Source of the DNA: Candidatus Heimdallarchaeota archaeon
GTDB taxonomy: Archaea > Asgardarchaeota > Heimdallarchaeia > Heimdallarchaeales > Heimdallarchaeaceae
Assembly (NCBI GenBank): GCA_030603365.1
Contig: JAUVXV010000001.1
Location: 620,001-684,000 of the forward strand
Length of the DNA stretch: 64,000 nt
Direction of reading: 5' to 3'
The notes beneath the pieces were generated by a model, which searched no databases, was not told where the DNA came from, and worked only from the letters and a program-made list of their open reading frames with translations. Shown in pieces: positions 24,422 to 33,670 of this stretch (positions are counted from its first letter, which is position 1; every line of letters starts with the position of its first letter). The position numbers and the translations under genes were made by a program.

Positions 24422-25734
24422 TAGTATCGCCTCTTCTTTTGGGAGTAATTGCCTTTTTTCGGTGGATATTTTTTCTGTCCTTGTCTTGGTGGTCTTGATC
24501 CTTGCCTTGGAGGTCTTGTCCCATATCTTGGTGGTCTTGAACCTTGCCTTGGAGGTTGTTGGCTCCTGTCAATAGGTGGTTTCTTTCCTTCTGGAGGTTC
24601 TTTGTATTTTTCTCTAATTTCCTCTATTTTATTATCCACATCTTTTCTAAGTTGATCACCCATAAATTCGCCTTGAAACGCATCTATTCTAGCAGCGATT
24701 GTTAATCTCCCGGCAATTGCCCTGGAAATGTTACCTCGTTGCCACCATGGGGAGCTGTGTAATTCAGGCATTTGATAGATTATGCCGTGTTTGGGTGGTT
24801 TTGCACCAGTTTTAAGAGCACGGAAAAGAGCTTTTTCTGCTCCTAGAAGTTGAACTGTACTAGCAGGTTTCATAGCTATCTCTCTTAATCCTCCTGCTAG
24901 AGCAATCAATCGGGCTGCAATAGCTGACCCTACAATTGCTTTCATATTAGGAGCAATTCTACCCATCTCTCTTTCAATCCAAGAATCTAGACTTTCTCTT
25001 TCATCATATAGGTCAAGTGTTCTTTGTGCCATAGCTTGAAGGGGACGCAAATCTTTTTCCTCAAATTGAGCACCCATTGAGCTAGCGGCTAGTTCAGCAA
25101 ATTTCTTGCTTTTCTCGTTAGAAAAACCATAGTTTTTGATTAGATCTTCAGTGAAGCTGTCTCTCGCTCCAATTTCTGTAATAAGCTTACATAAAGTAAC
25201 ATGGTTTGGAACTTCTTTTATTATCTCTGGAAAATGAACTCCATACCATTCACGGATTCTTGATGAAAAAAGATTTGTAGTTTTATCAATATCATCCATT
25301 GACAAAATTGCGTGAACCACGTTCTTATCAATTCTTTGCGAGCTATAAGCAACGCTCTTTTTAGATAAAGCAATACTTACTTCTCGGGTGAGTTCGTTTA
25401 ACTCTACTTCATCTTTCAAGAAGCCTTTCTCTACAAGAATTTTAGGGAGTTGTGCAACTAATTCATTATAATAATCTGCTTTTGTTAATAATTCAACTTT
25501 TTTTCCAAATACTCTGATAAAATTAAGAGCATCAGCAGAATTTGTTTCGATATTTATATCTTCTATATCTGTCAGAATCTCTTTTAACTCATCTGAAATT
25601 GTGTATTTAGATAAATTGTGAATCTTATCAGCTATTTCTTCTGGGTTTTTGGAATATGCTTTGAATTCTATTAATTTGTTTTCTGAATCAAAAACAAAGA
25701 ATCCAGATATATTCGCAATAATTTTAGTTGTCAT
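24421..25734 (-). CDS. nop5: Nop5/Nop56/58 box C/D RNP scaffold with repeat-rich tail
   Basis: 437 residues. N-terminal fibrillarin-binding domain, coiled coil (about residues 115-250), and Nop domain with 'ALAGGLREIAMKPASTVQLL' and 'GAEKALFRALKTG', which contacts L7Ae and the guide RNA. After residue 375 there is a low-complexity tail of PPRQGSRPPRYG-type repeats ending in PPKKGNYSQKKRRY. The tail is basic and probably disordered, like Lys/Gly tails on eukaryotic Nop56/58. It is the first gene of the nop5-flpA pair. Confidence 0.93.
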   Translation of the reverse strand: MTTKIIANISGFFVFDSENKLIEFKAYSKNPEEIADKIHNLSKYTISDELKEILTDIEDINIETNSADALNFIRVFGKKVELLTKADYYNELVAQLPKILVEKGFLKDEVELNELTREVSIALSKKSVAYSSQRIDKNVVHAILSMDDIDKTTNLFSSRIREWYGVHFPEIIKEVPNHVTLCKLITEIGARDSFTEDLIKNYGFSNEKSKKFAELAASSMGAQFEEKDLRPLQAMAQRTLDLYDERESLDSWIEREMGRIAPNMKAIVGSAIAARLIALAGGLREIAMKPASTVQLLGAEKALFRALKTGAKPPKHGIIYQMPELHSSPWWQRGNISRAIAGRLTIAARIDAFQGEFMGDQLRKDVDNKIEEIREKYKEPPEGKKPPIDRSQQPPRQGSRPPRYGTRPPRQGSRPPRQGQKKYPPKKGNYSQKKRRY

Positions 25735-25803
25735 AGCACTTACAATAAAATTAAGAAAAATTAGAGATAAAAAAGATTTTGATGATTAATCAATAGCATA
25801 AAA

Positions 25804-26088
25804 TTATGCTTGAGCAAGTGTAACTTGTCTTTCTTTTGATTGGTCGATTAAATCTTTAAGCCCTAAGTCCATTTCTGGATTTATTCCTATTAATGATGAA
25901 CGCATATCTTCGAAATTAGCTCTATTAACTAAAATAGTTCTATCTAATAATTGTCTAACAGTATATCTTATAGCTCGTGGTTTAGTTTCCATTAAACTAT
26001 CAATTATCTCTTTTTGAGTTAGTGCTCCCTTCTCCCCAAGTAAGTCAATTACTTCTATTGATCCTTTTGGTAGTCTTTCCCTTTTCAT
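25804..26088 (-). CDS. Small winged-helix DNA-binding protein
   Basis: 94 residues. Residues 9-60 read as a winged helix: 'IEVIDLLGEKGALTQKEIID' helices, then 'PRAIRYTVRQLLDRTILV' recognition helix and wing. It has no second domain, so it may dimerise or act with a partner. A minus-strand TATA box (GTTTATATATG) lies about 60 bp upstream of the ATG, giving a short leader. It lies directly upstream of nop5 on the same strand (69 bp gap). Confidence 0.7.
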   Translation of the reverse strand: MKRERLPKGSIEVIDLLGEKGALTQKEIIDSLMETKPRAIRYTVRQLLDRTILVNRANFEDMRSSLIGINPEMDLGLKDLIDQSKERQVTLAQA

Positions 26089-26207
26089 TTTCAGTCACTT
26101 CTGAGGGTGTGCAGTTTTTTTCCTCATATGTGTATTCTCAATGCACATATATAAACCTTTTGTAAAAGGGTGTGTAGAACGTCGCACAGGCGGTTCTAGA
26201 AAAAAGA

Positions 26208-29138
26208 TTAGTTTGGAGGTGTTTTCCTAATTTGTGGTCTTACTCTAGGTATTATGATAACTGTAAGAATAATTAGAGCAGATATCCAAATTGCAGCCGT
26301 TTCAATAGTGGGTAAAGCATCCCAAAAGGGAACATTATTGAAAATTCTTATTCGTCCATCAGTCGGTGTATGGTCTACTAATTTGAGTGGTACATAAAGG
26401 AAATATTCTCCATATTGTGTAAATGTATAGGTAAATTCATACTTGTTTGATACTGCATTGAATTCCAGTTCGATATATTCGATGAGATTGTCTGGCATTA
26501 GCAGATCTGCATTAAGAACTGCTCCCCCTTGTGTGTAGACTGTACCGTTTTTGAGAGTTATTTCAATAGCAAAATCTATGGACTGTCTTATCATTATATC
26601 GACGGGATTGTTTTCAAGATATAGCTGTGGTCTATGTGTATCAATTAGCCAATCAAAAGTTTCATTCACTAGAAGAAGGTTATTTGCATCTAGTTTGAAT
26701 ATTCCTTTGTATTGAGAGCCTAATCCCACTCTTTGAGGATTTGTTTCAAGTGTATCTGGTAAGAGCCCATGATCTGTAAATGGATAACCTGAACCAAACA
26801 CCATTATTCGTCCATTATTTACCTCCTTAGCCAAAGCTGTATCAAAAATGTAAATTTTATCATTAATTATGATTTCTGGTGTTCTAGCTAATACTGTGTC
26901 ATTTGGATCATTATCTTCTGTAAAGTGAAGCATTTTACCCCAGAACATGAAAGAATCTACAGTAAGCATAGATGCCTCTTCAGTAGTGTAAACTTCGTAA
27001 GGTACATTTACAGGAACGGTCTCCCAAACCGTAATATTGAAACGATCGAGAAACTCATCACACGTGTAATAATTGCTCGATATTAATGGAGAACCCTCAA
27101 TAGATTCAACATCTATAAACCTGATACTGTCAATTAAAAATAGAAGCGAACCTCCCGTACTTACAAAATTGTAAATATCATCTATCTCTTGACTCGTAAA
27201 ATTCAGCTCTGGATCTGAAATAACTAAGATATTAACATCTGTGAAATTATAATCGCCGCTAGTATGAGTTCTAATTCTGAAACTTCTATCTTTTAGAATT
27301 CTTGTCAAATGCATATGAGTACCATAAGGTGTAGATGCATCGAACCATCTATTCAGAGTGTCGTTTTCGTGGGAAATATCAAATAATACTGTTCCTCCTA
27401 AAGGTCGTGTTATTATATCAAATAAAATGAAACTATTAATTCCTGTAAATCCAGAACCTGAAATACCCAAATGACCCTGTACATTTCTCATTCTAGTATT
27501 CATAGGAATAGTAAAAGTTACATTAATGTGATTCCAACCTTCATAGATAAAGATATTTTGTGCATATTCTAAAAATTCATCTGGGACTTGCTGATGTTCT
27601 AGTATAATCATTCCATCTGAGGATGAGATTAGTTTAACTTGAAACTCGAAACTTTCTCCCTCAACACATGCATAATAATATTCATTTTCAGAGGAAATTC
27701 TTCTTGGAAGAGTTGCGAAAATTCCAGTAGGTCCGTAAAGACTTAGAGCGTCATAAGCTGCTACTGGATTGATTATTCCATTCCCTTGATAGACTATGGG
27801 ATGTCCCAAGTCATCTGCTGAACCAATTACTGCTGCCTCATAAGCATGTGGACTCAAACCAGGGAATGCACCTATAAGAAGGGCCATTACTCCTGAAACG
27901 ATTGGAGCTGATACTGAAGTACCAGAAACCCATCTAGAACCACCATCCTCTGCATCACTTCCTTGTATTGCTATACCTGGAGCAAGTACATCAACTCCTG
28001 CTGAGAAATTCTGGTTCAAACCTTTGGAAGTAAAGATTGTTAGATCGTTCAGTCCATCTGAAGCACCAACAGAAATTACATGATCCCATATTGCAGGAGC
28101 TCCTACAGAACCTCCAGAAGGACCATAATTTCCTGCAGAAGCAATTATTGGAATGTCATTTCTAGCGGCTTCATACACTAGTTCCTCTATAGGATCTCCT
28201 GTTTCAGCGAAAGTAACTGAAGTAAGACTTGCAGAGATTAAATCAGGTGCTTGATTTATTGCTTCATCAAAACCAATTATAAGCCATTCATCTTTTCCAG
28301 ATCCTGTTTGATTTAATACTTTGATATTAATTAATCGAGCATCAGGTGCAATACCATAATCTTCAGTTTCAATAATATCTCCATTTTCATCACGGTATTT
28401 TCCATTTCCTGCAAGAATAGTGGCAACATGGGTCCCATGACCACTGAAATCTGCTTGATCTTCTAATCCTGGAACAGGTGTTATATCAAGAATTACTTTA
28501 GGTTCATCATAATTCAACAGGCCATCTAATGCAGGTACTTTAGAAGTATTCAATCCACTATCTAGAATTGCTACTATAACACCATAACCGGTATGATTCG
28601 CATCATGGATGGTATCTATTTGCAATGCTTCTCTGAGCTCTGCTAGATTGACCAATCCTGGAAATTCCATATCAATATTCATTGGAACTACATACTCGTA
28701 AGTTCCTATTGGGTAAGTATATTTAATCTCAAAATTATTGAAATCAATTTGATTGAGAAAACTATCTATATAACTAATAATAATTGCAGGGATTGATTTG
28801 AATACACGTTCTACATTTATACCGTGATTAATTGCATCCCTTGCAAAGAAATCTCTATCTTCAGTAGTAAAAAATGAGATCATTGCTCTGTTGTCATATT
28901 CGACAAGATTTGATAGGACTACATGAGTTCTTAATGATTCTGACCATCTTTGATCATGTAAAATATTTTGTGCTTTTATTATGGTGTAGGGGTTTGCTTG
29001 TTTATCTTCTACAGTTGTTTGGAATGGAGCTATTTGAAATCCAGTCGATGCATCGTTTGCACCAAATATTAGGTTATAAGTTGGGACTGGGAGAGCTAAA
29101 AATAAAAGAAACAACAAAACGAATGGCTTACTCTTCAT
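26208..29138 (-). CDS. Secreted subtilisin-like protease with site-1-protease-like C-terminal domain
   Basis: 976 residues. Signal peptide (1-26), propeptide to about residue 165, then an S8 catalytic domain with Asp193 (AILDSGLN), His234 (GHGTH), oxyanion Asn337 (SAGN) and Ser408 (GTSVSAP). After about residue 560 there is a Rossmann-like domain, 'GGTVLFDISHENDTLNRWF ... DVNILVISDPE ... STGGSLLFLIDS ... NGRIMVFGSG', resembling the non-catalytic domain after the protease in eukaryotic site-1 protease (MBTPS1). One C-terminal membrane helix (about 945-965) and a short basic tail anchor it. It is a monocistronic reverse gene. The substrate is unknown; surface or secreted proteins are likely. 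Confidence 0.85.
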   Translation of the reverse strand: MKSKPFVLLFLLFLALPVPTYNLIFGANDASTGFQIAPFQTTVEDKQANPYTIIKAQNILHDQRWSESLRTHVVLSNLVEYDNRAMISFFTTEDRDFFARDAINHGINVERVFKSIPAIIISYIDSFLNQIDFNNFEIKYTYPIGTYEYVVPMNIDMEFPGLVNLAELREALQIDTIHDANHTGYGVIVAILDSGLNTSKVPALDGLLNYDEPKVILDITPVPGLEDQADFSGHGTHVATILAGNGKYRDENGDIIETEDYGIAPDARLINIKVLNQTGSGKDEWLIIGFDEAINQAPDLISASLTSVTFAETGDPIEELVYEAARNDIPIIASAGNYGPSGGSVGAPAIWDHVISVGASDGLNDLTIFTSKGLNQNFSAGVDVLAPGIAIQGSDAEDGGSRWVSGTSVSAPIVSGVMALLIGAFPGLSPHAYEAAVIGSADDLGHPIVYQGNGIINPVAAYDALSLYGPTGIFATLPRRISSENEYYYACVEGESFEFQVKLISSSDGMIILEHQQVPDEFLEYAQNIFIYEGWNHINVTFTIPMNTRMRNVQGHLGISGSGFTGINSFILFDIITRPLGGTVLFDISHENDTLNRWFDASTPYGTHMHLTRILKDRSFRIRTHTSGDYNFTDVNILVISDPELNFTSQEIDDIYNFVSTGGSLLFLIDSIRFIDVESIEGSPLISSNYYTCDEFLDRFNITVWETVPVNVPYEVYTTEEASMLTVDSFMFWGKMLHFTEDNDPNDTVLARTPEIIINDKIYIFDTALAKEVNNGRIMVFGSGYPFTDHGLLPDTLETNPQRVGLGSQYKGIFKLDANNLLLVNETFDWLIDTHRPQLYLENNPVDIMIRQSIDFAIEITLKNGTVYTQGGAVLNADLLMPDNLIEYIELEFNAVSNKYEFTYTFTQYGEYFLYVPLKLVDHTPTDGRIRIFNNVPFWDALPTIETAAIWISALIILTVIIIPRVRPQIRKTPPN

Positions 29139-29303
29139 AAATATAGAATGAGTTTGTGACTTTTAGATTTTTCCCTAGTATTAATCGAAGATGTGATTAT
29201 TTTTGTCAGTAATAATGATATCTCCCTCTTTTTCTCTCCTAAATACTTTGAAATGGAAATGCTTATATTCAAACAAATGGGATGGCTTCCAAGGTGAAAA
29301 GCT

Positions 29304-29708
29304 ATGCCTTATCAATGGTTAAAACGTTCTCGTAGAAAATTATCTGGTGGCCTCATTCGTCGCTCATCTTCAAAGAAGAAAAGAGATATGGGAAGATATC
29401 CAGCTGAAACTCAAATTGGTCCAAGAAAATTAAAACATATTAGAACAAGAGGAGGAAACTTCAAACATCGTGTTCTTACAGCTGAGGAAGCTATTGTCCT
29501 AGATCAATCAACAGGTGTCAGTGAGAAAGTCAAAATACTAAATGTACTAGAAAACAGAGCCAACAGAGAATATGCCCGACGTCGAATTATCACAAAGGGT
29601 TGTGTTATTGATACAGCGCTTGGCAAAGCACGTGTGACCAGCAGACCTGGACAACATGGTGTTATTAACTGTATTTTGATTGATAAGAAGGAAGATAAGG
29701 ACAAGTAA
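29304..29708 (+). CDS. rps8e: Small-subunit ribosomal protein eS8
   Basis: 134 residues. Begins 'QWLKRSRRKLSGGLIRRSSS', the eS8 signature, and contains 'RTRGGNFKHRVL' and 'GKARVTSRPGQHGVINCILI' near the end, all highly conserved in archaeal eS8. AAGGTGA precedes the ATG. A TATA-like GCTTATATTC lies about 40 bp upstream. SRP19 and Gar1 follow on the same strand at short distance, forming a translation/RNA operon. Confidence 0.95.
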   Translation: MPYQWLKRSRRKLSGGLIRRSSSKKKRDMGRYPAETQIGPRKLKHIRTRGGNFKHRVLTAEEAIVLDQSTGVSEKVKILNVLENRANREYARRRIITKGCVIDTALGKARVTSRPGQHGVINCILIDKKEDKDK

Positions 29709-29749
29709 ATCTTCCAAATCTTTAATAATTAATTTAAAAAGGCTATATT

Positions 29750-30097
29750 ATGTTACGCAAAAAGCGTCACTTTGTTCTTTATCCTGAATATTTTGATAAA
29801 CAACTTTCAAGAAAGCAGGGAAGAAAAGTTCCAAAAAGTAAAGCCGTAAGTGAATGTAATTTGTCAAAAATAGCTTATGCTTGTAAATATCTTGAGTTAG
29901 AATATGAAGTTGAAAAAGACAAAAAATATTCTAAAAATTGGTGGGGAAGTGAAGGCAGGATAATAGTCAATCCTGAAGGTGTTGCTAGTAAAACCGATTT
30001 AATTAGAAGAGTATCCAATATCTCAAGAAAACTGAAGAAAACTGAGAAAACAACAAATACCAAAAAAGGGAAATCTTCAGTCAAACCTAAAAAGTAG
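29750..30097 (+). CDS. srp19: Signal recognition particle subunit SRP19
   Basis: 115 residues. The N-terminus 'FVLYPEYFDKQLSRKQGRKV' and 'WWGSEGRIIVNP' are the RNA-binding signatures of SRP19, which clamps helices 6 and 8 of SRP RNA and helps SRP54 bind. A Lys-rich tail (TEKTTNTKKGKSSVKPKK) is typical. It lies 41 bp after eS8 and 23 bp before Gar1. Confidence 0.95.
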   Translation: MLRKKRHFVLYPEYFDKQLSRKQGRKVPKSKAVSECNLSKIAYACKYLELEYEVEKDKKYSKNWWGSEGRIIVNPEGVASKTDLIRRVSNISRKLKKTEKTTNTKKGKSSVKPKK

Positions 30098-30120
30098 TTT
30101 TTACCATTAGAGGGATATCG

Positions 30121-30435
30121 ATGGAACGTGATAGAATAACAAAACTTGGCAATATCAATTTCTTTTCAGACTTAAGACTAGCTATAATAAAAGATCCTCC
30201 TAAATTACCTAAAATTAGATCTCATGTTGTAAATGAAAAAATGGAGCACATAGGTAATGTCAATGATATCTTTGGTCCTGTAAAGTCCCCATATGTTAGT
30301 ATCAGAATTAAAGAACAGTTTAGAGATATGTTATCTACTGAAACAATCCTTTATGTTCTTGAAAAACCACAACGACAAGTAAGGCAACAGAAACGTAAAT
30401 ATTCTCAGAAGAAATCTCGTTATACTAAAAAGTAG
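30121..30435 (+). CDS. gar1: H/ACA RNP protein Gar1
   Basis: 104 residues. The beta-barrel core contains 'KMEHIGNVNDIFGPVKSPYV', the Gar1 signature for contact with Cbf5. Gar1 helps substrate loading and release in guide-directed pseudouridylation. The C-terminal tail is basic and Gln/Tyr-rich and ends KRKYSQKKSRYTKK. The YSQKK-x-RY motif also closes the Nop5 protein of this genome. It is the last gene of the eS8-SRP19-Gar1 run. Confidence 0.92.
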   Translation: MERDRITKLGNINFFSDLRLAIIKDPPKLPKIRSHVVNEKMEHIGNVNDIFGPVKSPYVSIRIKEQFRDMLSTETILYVLEKPQRQVRQQKRKYSQKKSRYTKK

Positions 30436-30637
30436 AACACTTAAATTTGGAGACATTACTTTTTTTGTCGCCATTAAAGTCTAATTTTTAGAATCATTTT
30501 CATTTTGAAAAATCAGAAAAATCTTTGAGCGGTATTAACACTTAAATATGCTGTTACGGTATGTATATACAGACGATAGGGTTGTTGTATAGAGCTTATT
30601 CTGTTAGTGAATAGAATCGATGACAATCTGCTGGTGA

Positions 30638-31099
30638 ATGATTAGAATGATTCCATTGCAAAGGATAAAAACTGAAAAAAACTATAGCATAGCTTTAGGT
30701 GATGAAATAATAGAACTTATTGACAGAACTTCAAAAAAACAGTTGCTGTATAGAGAAGTCTTAGATCTTTTAGGAAATCATGATACTATCATTCACAAGA
30801 TTGACGAACTACTTTACACAAACAAAATTCTCAAAATTCCTATAGAGATAGGAAATGTAAAGGATTATGTTCTTCTTATTCCAACGAAAAAAGAAACAGG
30901 ATGGATGACAATGATATGTCCCTGTTTTACCTGCGATAGAATTGATGAATGTGCAGTTAATAACCCTGTTAATCCAGTTTCATGTAGACTGTATAATGAA
31001 TGGTTAATTGAAGAAGATGAATCCAATGCAATAAAACCTTTCAAATTCGTAGAATTTGATATACTGGATGATGATGAGATTAAGATACCAGCCAAATAA
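30638..31099 (+). CDS. Rpc34-like protein: winged helix plus Cys-rich Fe-S motif
   Basis: 153 residues. Residues 20-80 form a winged helix ('LLYREVLDLLGNHDTIIHKI', 'ELLYTNKILKI'). The C-terminal part has four conserved-looking Cys in 'CPCFTCDRIDECAVNNPVNP' plus a later 'VSCRLYNEWL'. The same arrangement (CP...C...I.P..C.Y...WL) ends the eukaryotic Pol III subunit RPC6/Rpc34 and its archaeal orthologs, where it binds an iron-sulfur cluster. Those proteins act with RNA polymerase in initiation. A TATA-like CTTAAATATGC lies about 90 bp upstream. Assignment is by motif; a generic winged-helix Fe-S protein is the alternative. Confidence 0.72.
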   Translation: MIRMIPLQRIKTEKNYSIALGDEIIELIDRTSKKQLLYREVLDLLGNHDTIIHKIDELLYTNKILKIPIEIGNVKDYVLLIPTKKETGWMTMICPCFTCDRIDECAVNNPVNPVSCRLYNEWLIEEDESNAIKPFKFVEFDILDDDEIKIPAK

Positions 31100-31169
31100 T
31101 CATCAATTTTAAAACAACGGACGTAATTTTTATCAATAGTTATTTTCAATGAATCCTAAATAACCTTAT

Positions 31170-31766
31170 GTGAACACTTTGAGTGACGATTTTTATTATA
31201 AAAAAGCCAAATACAGCGGTTTTCGATCAAGAGCATCTTATAAGTTATTAGAATTGAATGATAAATTTAAATTTCTCAAAAGAAATCAATTTGTAGTTGA
31301 CTTAGGAGCTGCTCCAGGAGGATGGACTCAAGTTGCAGCAAAAAAGATAGGGAAAGAGGGTACAGTCTTAGCAATAGATAAAGCTTACATTGAACCTTTC
31401 AAAGAGAATAATGTCATAATTCTTCATGCGGATATTTTCAATGCGAAATTGGCAACTGAAATAACCAAAACTTATGGTCTTGTTGATGTTCTCATTTCTG
31501 ACTGTGCACCCAATATCTCAGGACAATATAGTAAGGATCACTCTATTCAATCTATGTTAGTACAAAGAGCTCTTGAATTAGCAAAAGATATTCTAAGGAA
31601 TGATGGTAGTTTTGCTTGTAAGCTTTTTCAGGGAAGTGAAACACAAGACATTATTAAAGAGGCCAAAGAAACATTTGTAGTGGTTAAGTTGTATAAACCG
31701 AAAGCATCTAGAAAACGCAGTTCTGAAATCTATCTTTTTGGTTCACAGTTGAAAGGTGGAGAATAA
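31170..31766 (+). CDS. rlmE: FtsJ/RlmE-type RNA 2'-O-methyltransferase
   Basis: 198 residues from a GTG start. 'SRASYKLLELNDKFKFLK' then the SAM motif 'VVDLGAAPGGWTQVAA' (about residues 42-57). 'SDCAPNISG', 'CKLFQGSET' and 'RKRSSEIYLFG' supply the remaining K-D-K-E tetrad residues. Related enzymes methylate U2552 of 23S rRNA (bacteria) or tRNA positions 32/34 (eukaryotic Trm7). The substrate here is not decided by sequence. The stop region overlaps the next frame, so it is probably co-transcribed with trm1. Confidence 0.92.
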   Translation: MNTLSDDFYYKKAKYSGFRSRASYKLLELNDKFKFLKRNQFVVDLGAAPGGWTQVAAKKIGKEGTVLAIDKAYIEPFKENNVIILHADIFNAKLATEITKTYGLVDVLISDCAPNISGQYSKDHSIQSMLVQRALELAKDILRNDGSFACKLFQGSETQDIIKEAKETFVVVKLYKPKASRKRSSEIYLFGSQLKGGE

Positions 31767-31785
31767 AACAATTAGAGGCAAAAAT

Positions 31786-32964
31786 ATGTCAACTAATAAC
31801 AATATGTGGAAGAATGTTGAGGAAGGAAAAACAACAATCATCACATTGAACGATGCTGCAAGAATATACGATTCATTAGTGTTTTATAATCCTAGAATGG
31901 TAATTAATAGAGATTTAACCCTACTTATGCTAGAAGCAATTTATTCATTGGAAAATGAACCTTTGACAATTATTGACCCTCTCGCTGGAACTGGTATTAG
32001 GAGTTTTAGAATATTAGAAGAAATACAACCAGAAGTAATTAAACAGATTATAGTAAGTGATAAGAATCCTAAAGCAGTAGAAATTATTGAAAAAAATGCA
32101 TTAAATCTCAAAAATAAAGATAAACTTAGAATTCAGAAAGCTGATGCATATGAGTTTATTGCACAATTGATGAACGAAAGAGTATATCCTGATATTATCG
32201 ATATTGATCCTTTTGGGTCTCCTATAAGATTCATTGAAATTTCCCTCAAAGCTTTACAAAAAAAACAAGGTTACCTTTTTGCGACCGCAACAGATTTACA
32301 AGTCTTATGTGCAAAGTATTCAGATGCATGTTTTCGAATATACAATGCTCACCCAACCAGATATCATCTGTGTCATGAGGTAGCTCTAAGAATTCTGATT
32401 TACAATGCTTTGATAAGTGCTGGTAGATTGGGCGTTGCAATTAAACCTATTTTAAGCATTAATCATGAACATTTCTTACGAATTAAATTAAAGATTCTGG
32501 AAAGTAAAGAAGAAGCTAATTCTCAGCATAAGGAACAAGGGCAAGTTCATTTTTGCCCAAGGTGCTCATACTATCAAATTATTAGACTTAAAGAAAGCTT
32601 CAACTTAGATGCATGTCCAATTTGTGAATCGAATTTGGAAATAGCAGGACCTTTATGGTTAGGCACACTTCACGATAAGAAATATATCCAAGAAATGCTC
32701 AAAATAATGGATCAAAAAGATTTACCTTCACAAGATCAGATTAAGAAGATTCTATCAATAATCTTAGAGGAAGAAGACAATCCTTTTTTTTATTATCTAC
32801 CTTATATGTTAAGGCAAATTAAGAAAAAAGGTGTGTCGAGACAACAAATAATTGAAGGACTCTTAGATGAAGGATTTAAAGCATCCAGAACAATTTTCGA
32901 CCCAGAAGGTTTAAAGACAAATGCAACTTACACTGAGATATTAGAATTGATTCAAAAGTACTAA
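31786..32964 (+). CDS. trm1: tRNA (guanine26-N2)-dimethyltransferase Trm1
   Basis: About 392 residues. The SAM motif is 'IIDPLAGTGIRSFRILEEI'; the catalytic motif is 'DIIDIDPFGSPIRFIEISL'. 'LFATATDLQVLCAKYSDACF' and 'YHLCHEVALRILIYNALISA' are typical Trm1 blocks. A zinc ribbon (CPRC-x17-CPIC) starts the C-terminal domain. It methylates G26 of many tRNAs. The ATG at 31786 matches the family start; a GTG at 31756 overlapping rlmE is possible. RNase HII follows nine bases later. Confidence 0.93.
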   Translation: MSTNNNMWKNVEEGKTTIITLNDAARIYDSLVFYNPRMVINRDLTLLMLEAIYSLENEPLTIIDPLAGTGIRSFRILEEIQPEVIKQIIVSDKNPKAVEIIEKNALNLKNKDKLRIQKADAYEFIAQLMNERVYPDIIDIDPFGSPIRFIEISLKALQKKQGYLFATATDLQVLCAKYSDACFRIYNAHPTRYHLCHEVALRILIYNALISAGRLGVAIKPILSINHEHFLRIKLKILESKEEANSQHKEQGQVHFCPRCSYYQIIRLKESFNLDACPICESNLEIAGPLWLGTLHDKKYIQEMLKIMDQKDLPSQDQIKKILSIILEEEDNPFFYYLPYMLRQIKKKGVSRQQIIEGLLDEGFKASRTIFDPEGLKTNATYTEILELIQKY

Positions 32965-32973
32965 TAGTTAGAG

Positions 32974-33666
32974 GTGGAACTAATCTCAGAGAAAAATACT
33001 ATCATAGTTGGAATCGATGAAGCTGGAAGGGGCCCTGTAATAGGTCCAATGGTATTATGTGCATATGCAATTGATAAGAACAAGGAAAAAGAATTAACAA
33101 AAATTGGTGTGAAAGATTCTAAAGTTCTATCATCTAAAAAGAGAGTATCGCTTTATCCAATGATAGAGAAATTAAGTTCCAAAATAGCAGTTAAACATCT
33201 TTCTGCAGCTGAAATAGATGAATTAAGAAAGAGACATACTCTTAATGAAATTGAACAGAAAATAATGATAAAACTTGTAAAAGATTTGAAATTTATTCCA
33301 GGTGAAATATACATAGATGCTGCCGATGTTAATGCGGAAAGATTTGGAGAGGCATTCAAGAGGGAGTTCCCAAGTTCGAAGGTCATATCTAGACATCAAG
33401 CTGATAAATATTATCCAGTAGTTTCCGCAGCTTCAGTAATGGCAAAAGTGCAAAGAGATCAGGTCATAGAAAAACTATCTAAGGAAATTGGTGAGGATTT
33501 AGGATCTGGCTATCCAGCTGATCCAAAGACCAAAAAATTCTTGAGAACATATTATTCCAAAAATAAGAAATTTCCACCTTTTGTGAGAGAATCTTGGGAT
33601 ACTGCTAAAAAATTAAAGAAGGAATTCTCTCAAACCAAAAAACTCTCAGATTTTCTAGAAAAATAA
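32974..33666 (+). CDS. rnhB: Ribonuclease HII
   Basis: 230 residues from a GTG preceded by AGAGGT. 'GIDEAGRGPVIGPMVLCAY' holds the first Asp and Glu of the DEDD active site; 'EIYIDAADVN' and 'HQADKYYPVVSAASVMAKV' supply the others. 'GSGYPADPKTKKFL' is a family motif. It removes RNA from RNA-DNA hybrids and single ribonucleotides from DNA. It is the last gene of the rlmE-trm1-rnhB run and is convergent with the rhomboid gene, five bases away. Confidence 0.95.
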   Translation: MELISEKNTIIVGIDEAGRGPVIGPMVLCAYAIDKNKEKELTKIGVKDSKVLSSKKRVSLYPMIEKLSSKIAVKHLSAAEIDELRKRHTLNEIEQKIMIKLVKDLKFIPGEIYIDAADVNAERFGEAFKREFPSSKVISRHQADKYYPVVSAASVMAKVQRDQVIEKLSKEIGEDLGSGYPADPKTKKFLRTYYSKNKKFPPFVRESWDTAKKLKKEFSQTKKLSDFLEK

Positions 33667-33670
33667 CTTC

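Noticed and set aside
24449-24655. Gly/Leu-rich ORF opposite the Nop5 tail
   Set aside because: It is a shadow of the PPRQGSRP repeat in nop5, which is strongly supported.
30436-30637. Box C/D guide RNA before the Rpc34-like gene
   Set aside because: A degenerate ATCGATGAC could be a C box, but no matching D box is at a suitable distance; I see only a TATA-like CTTAAATATGC.
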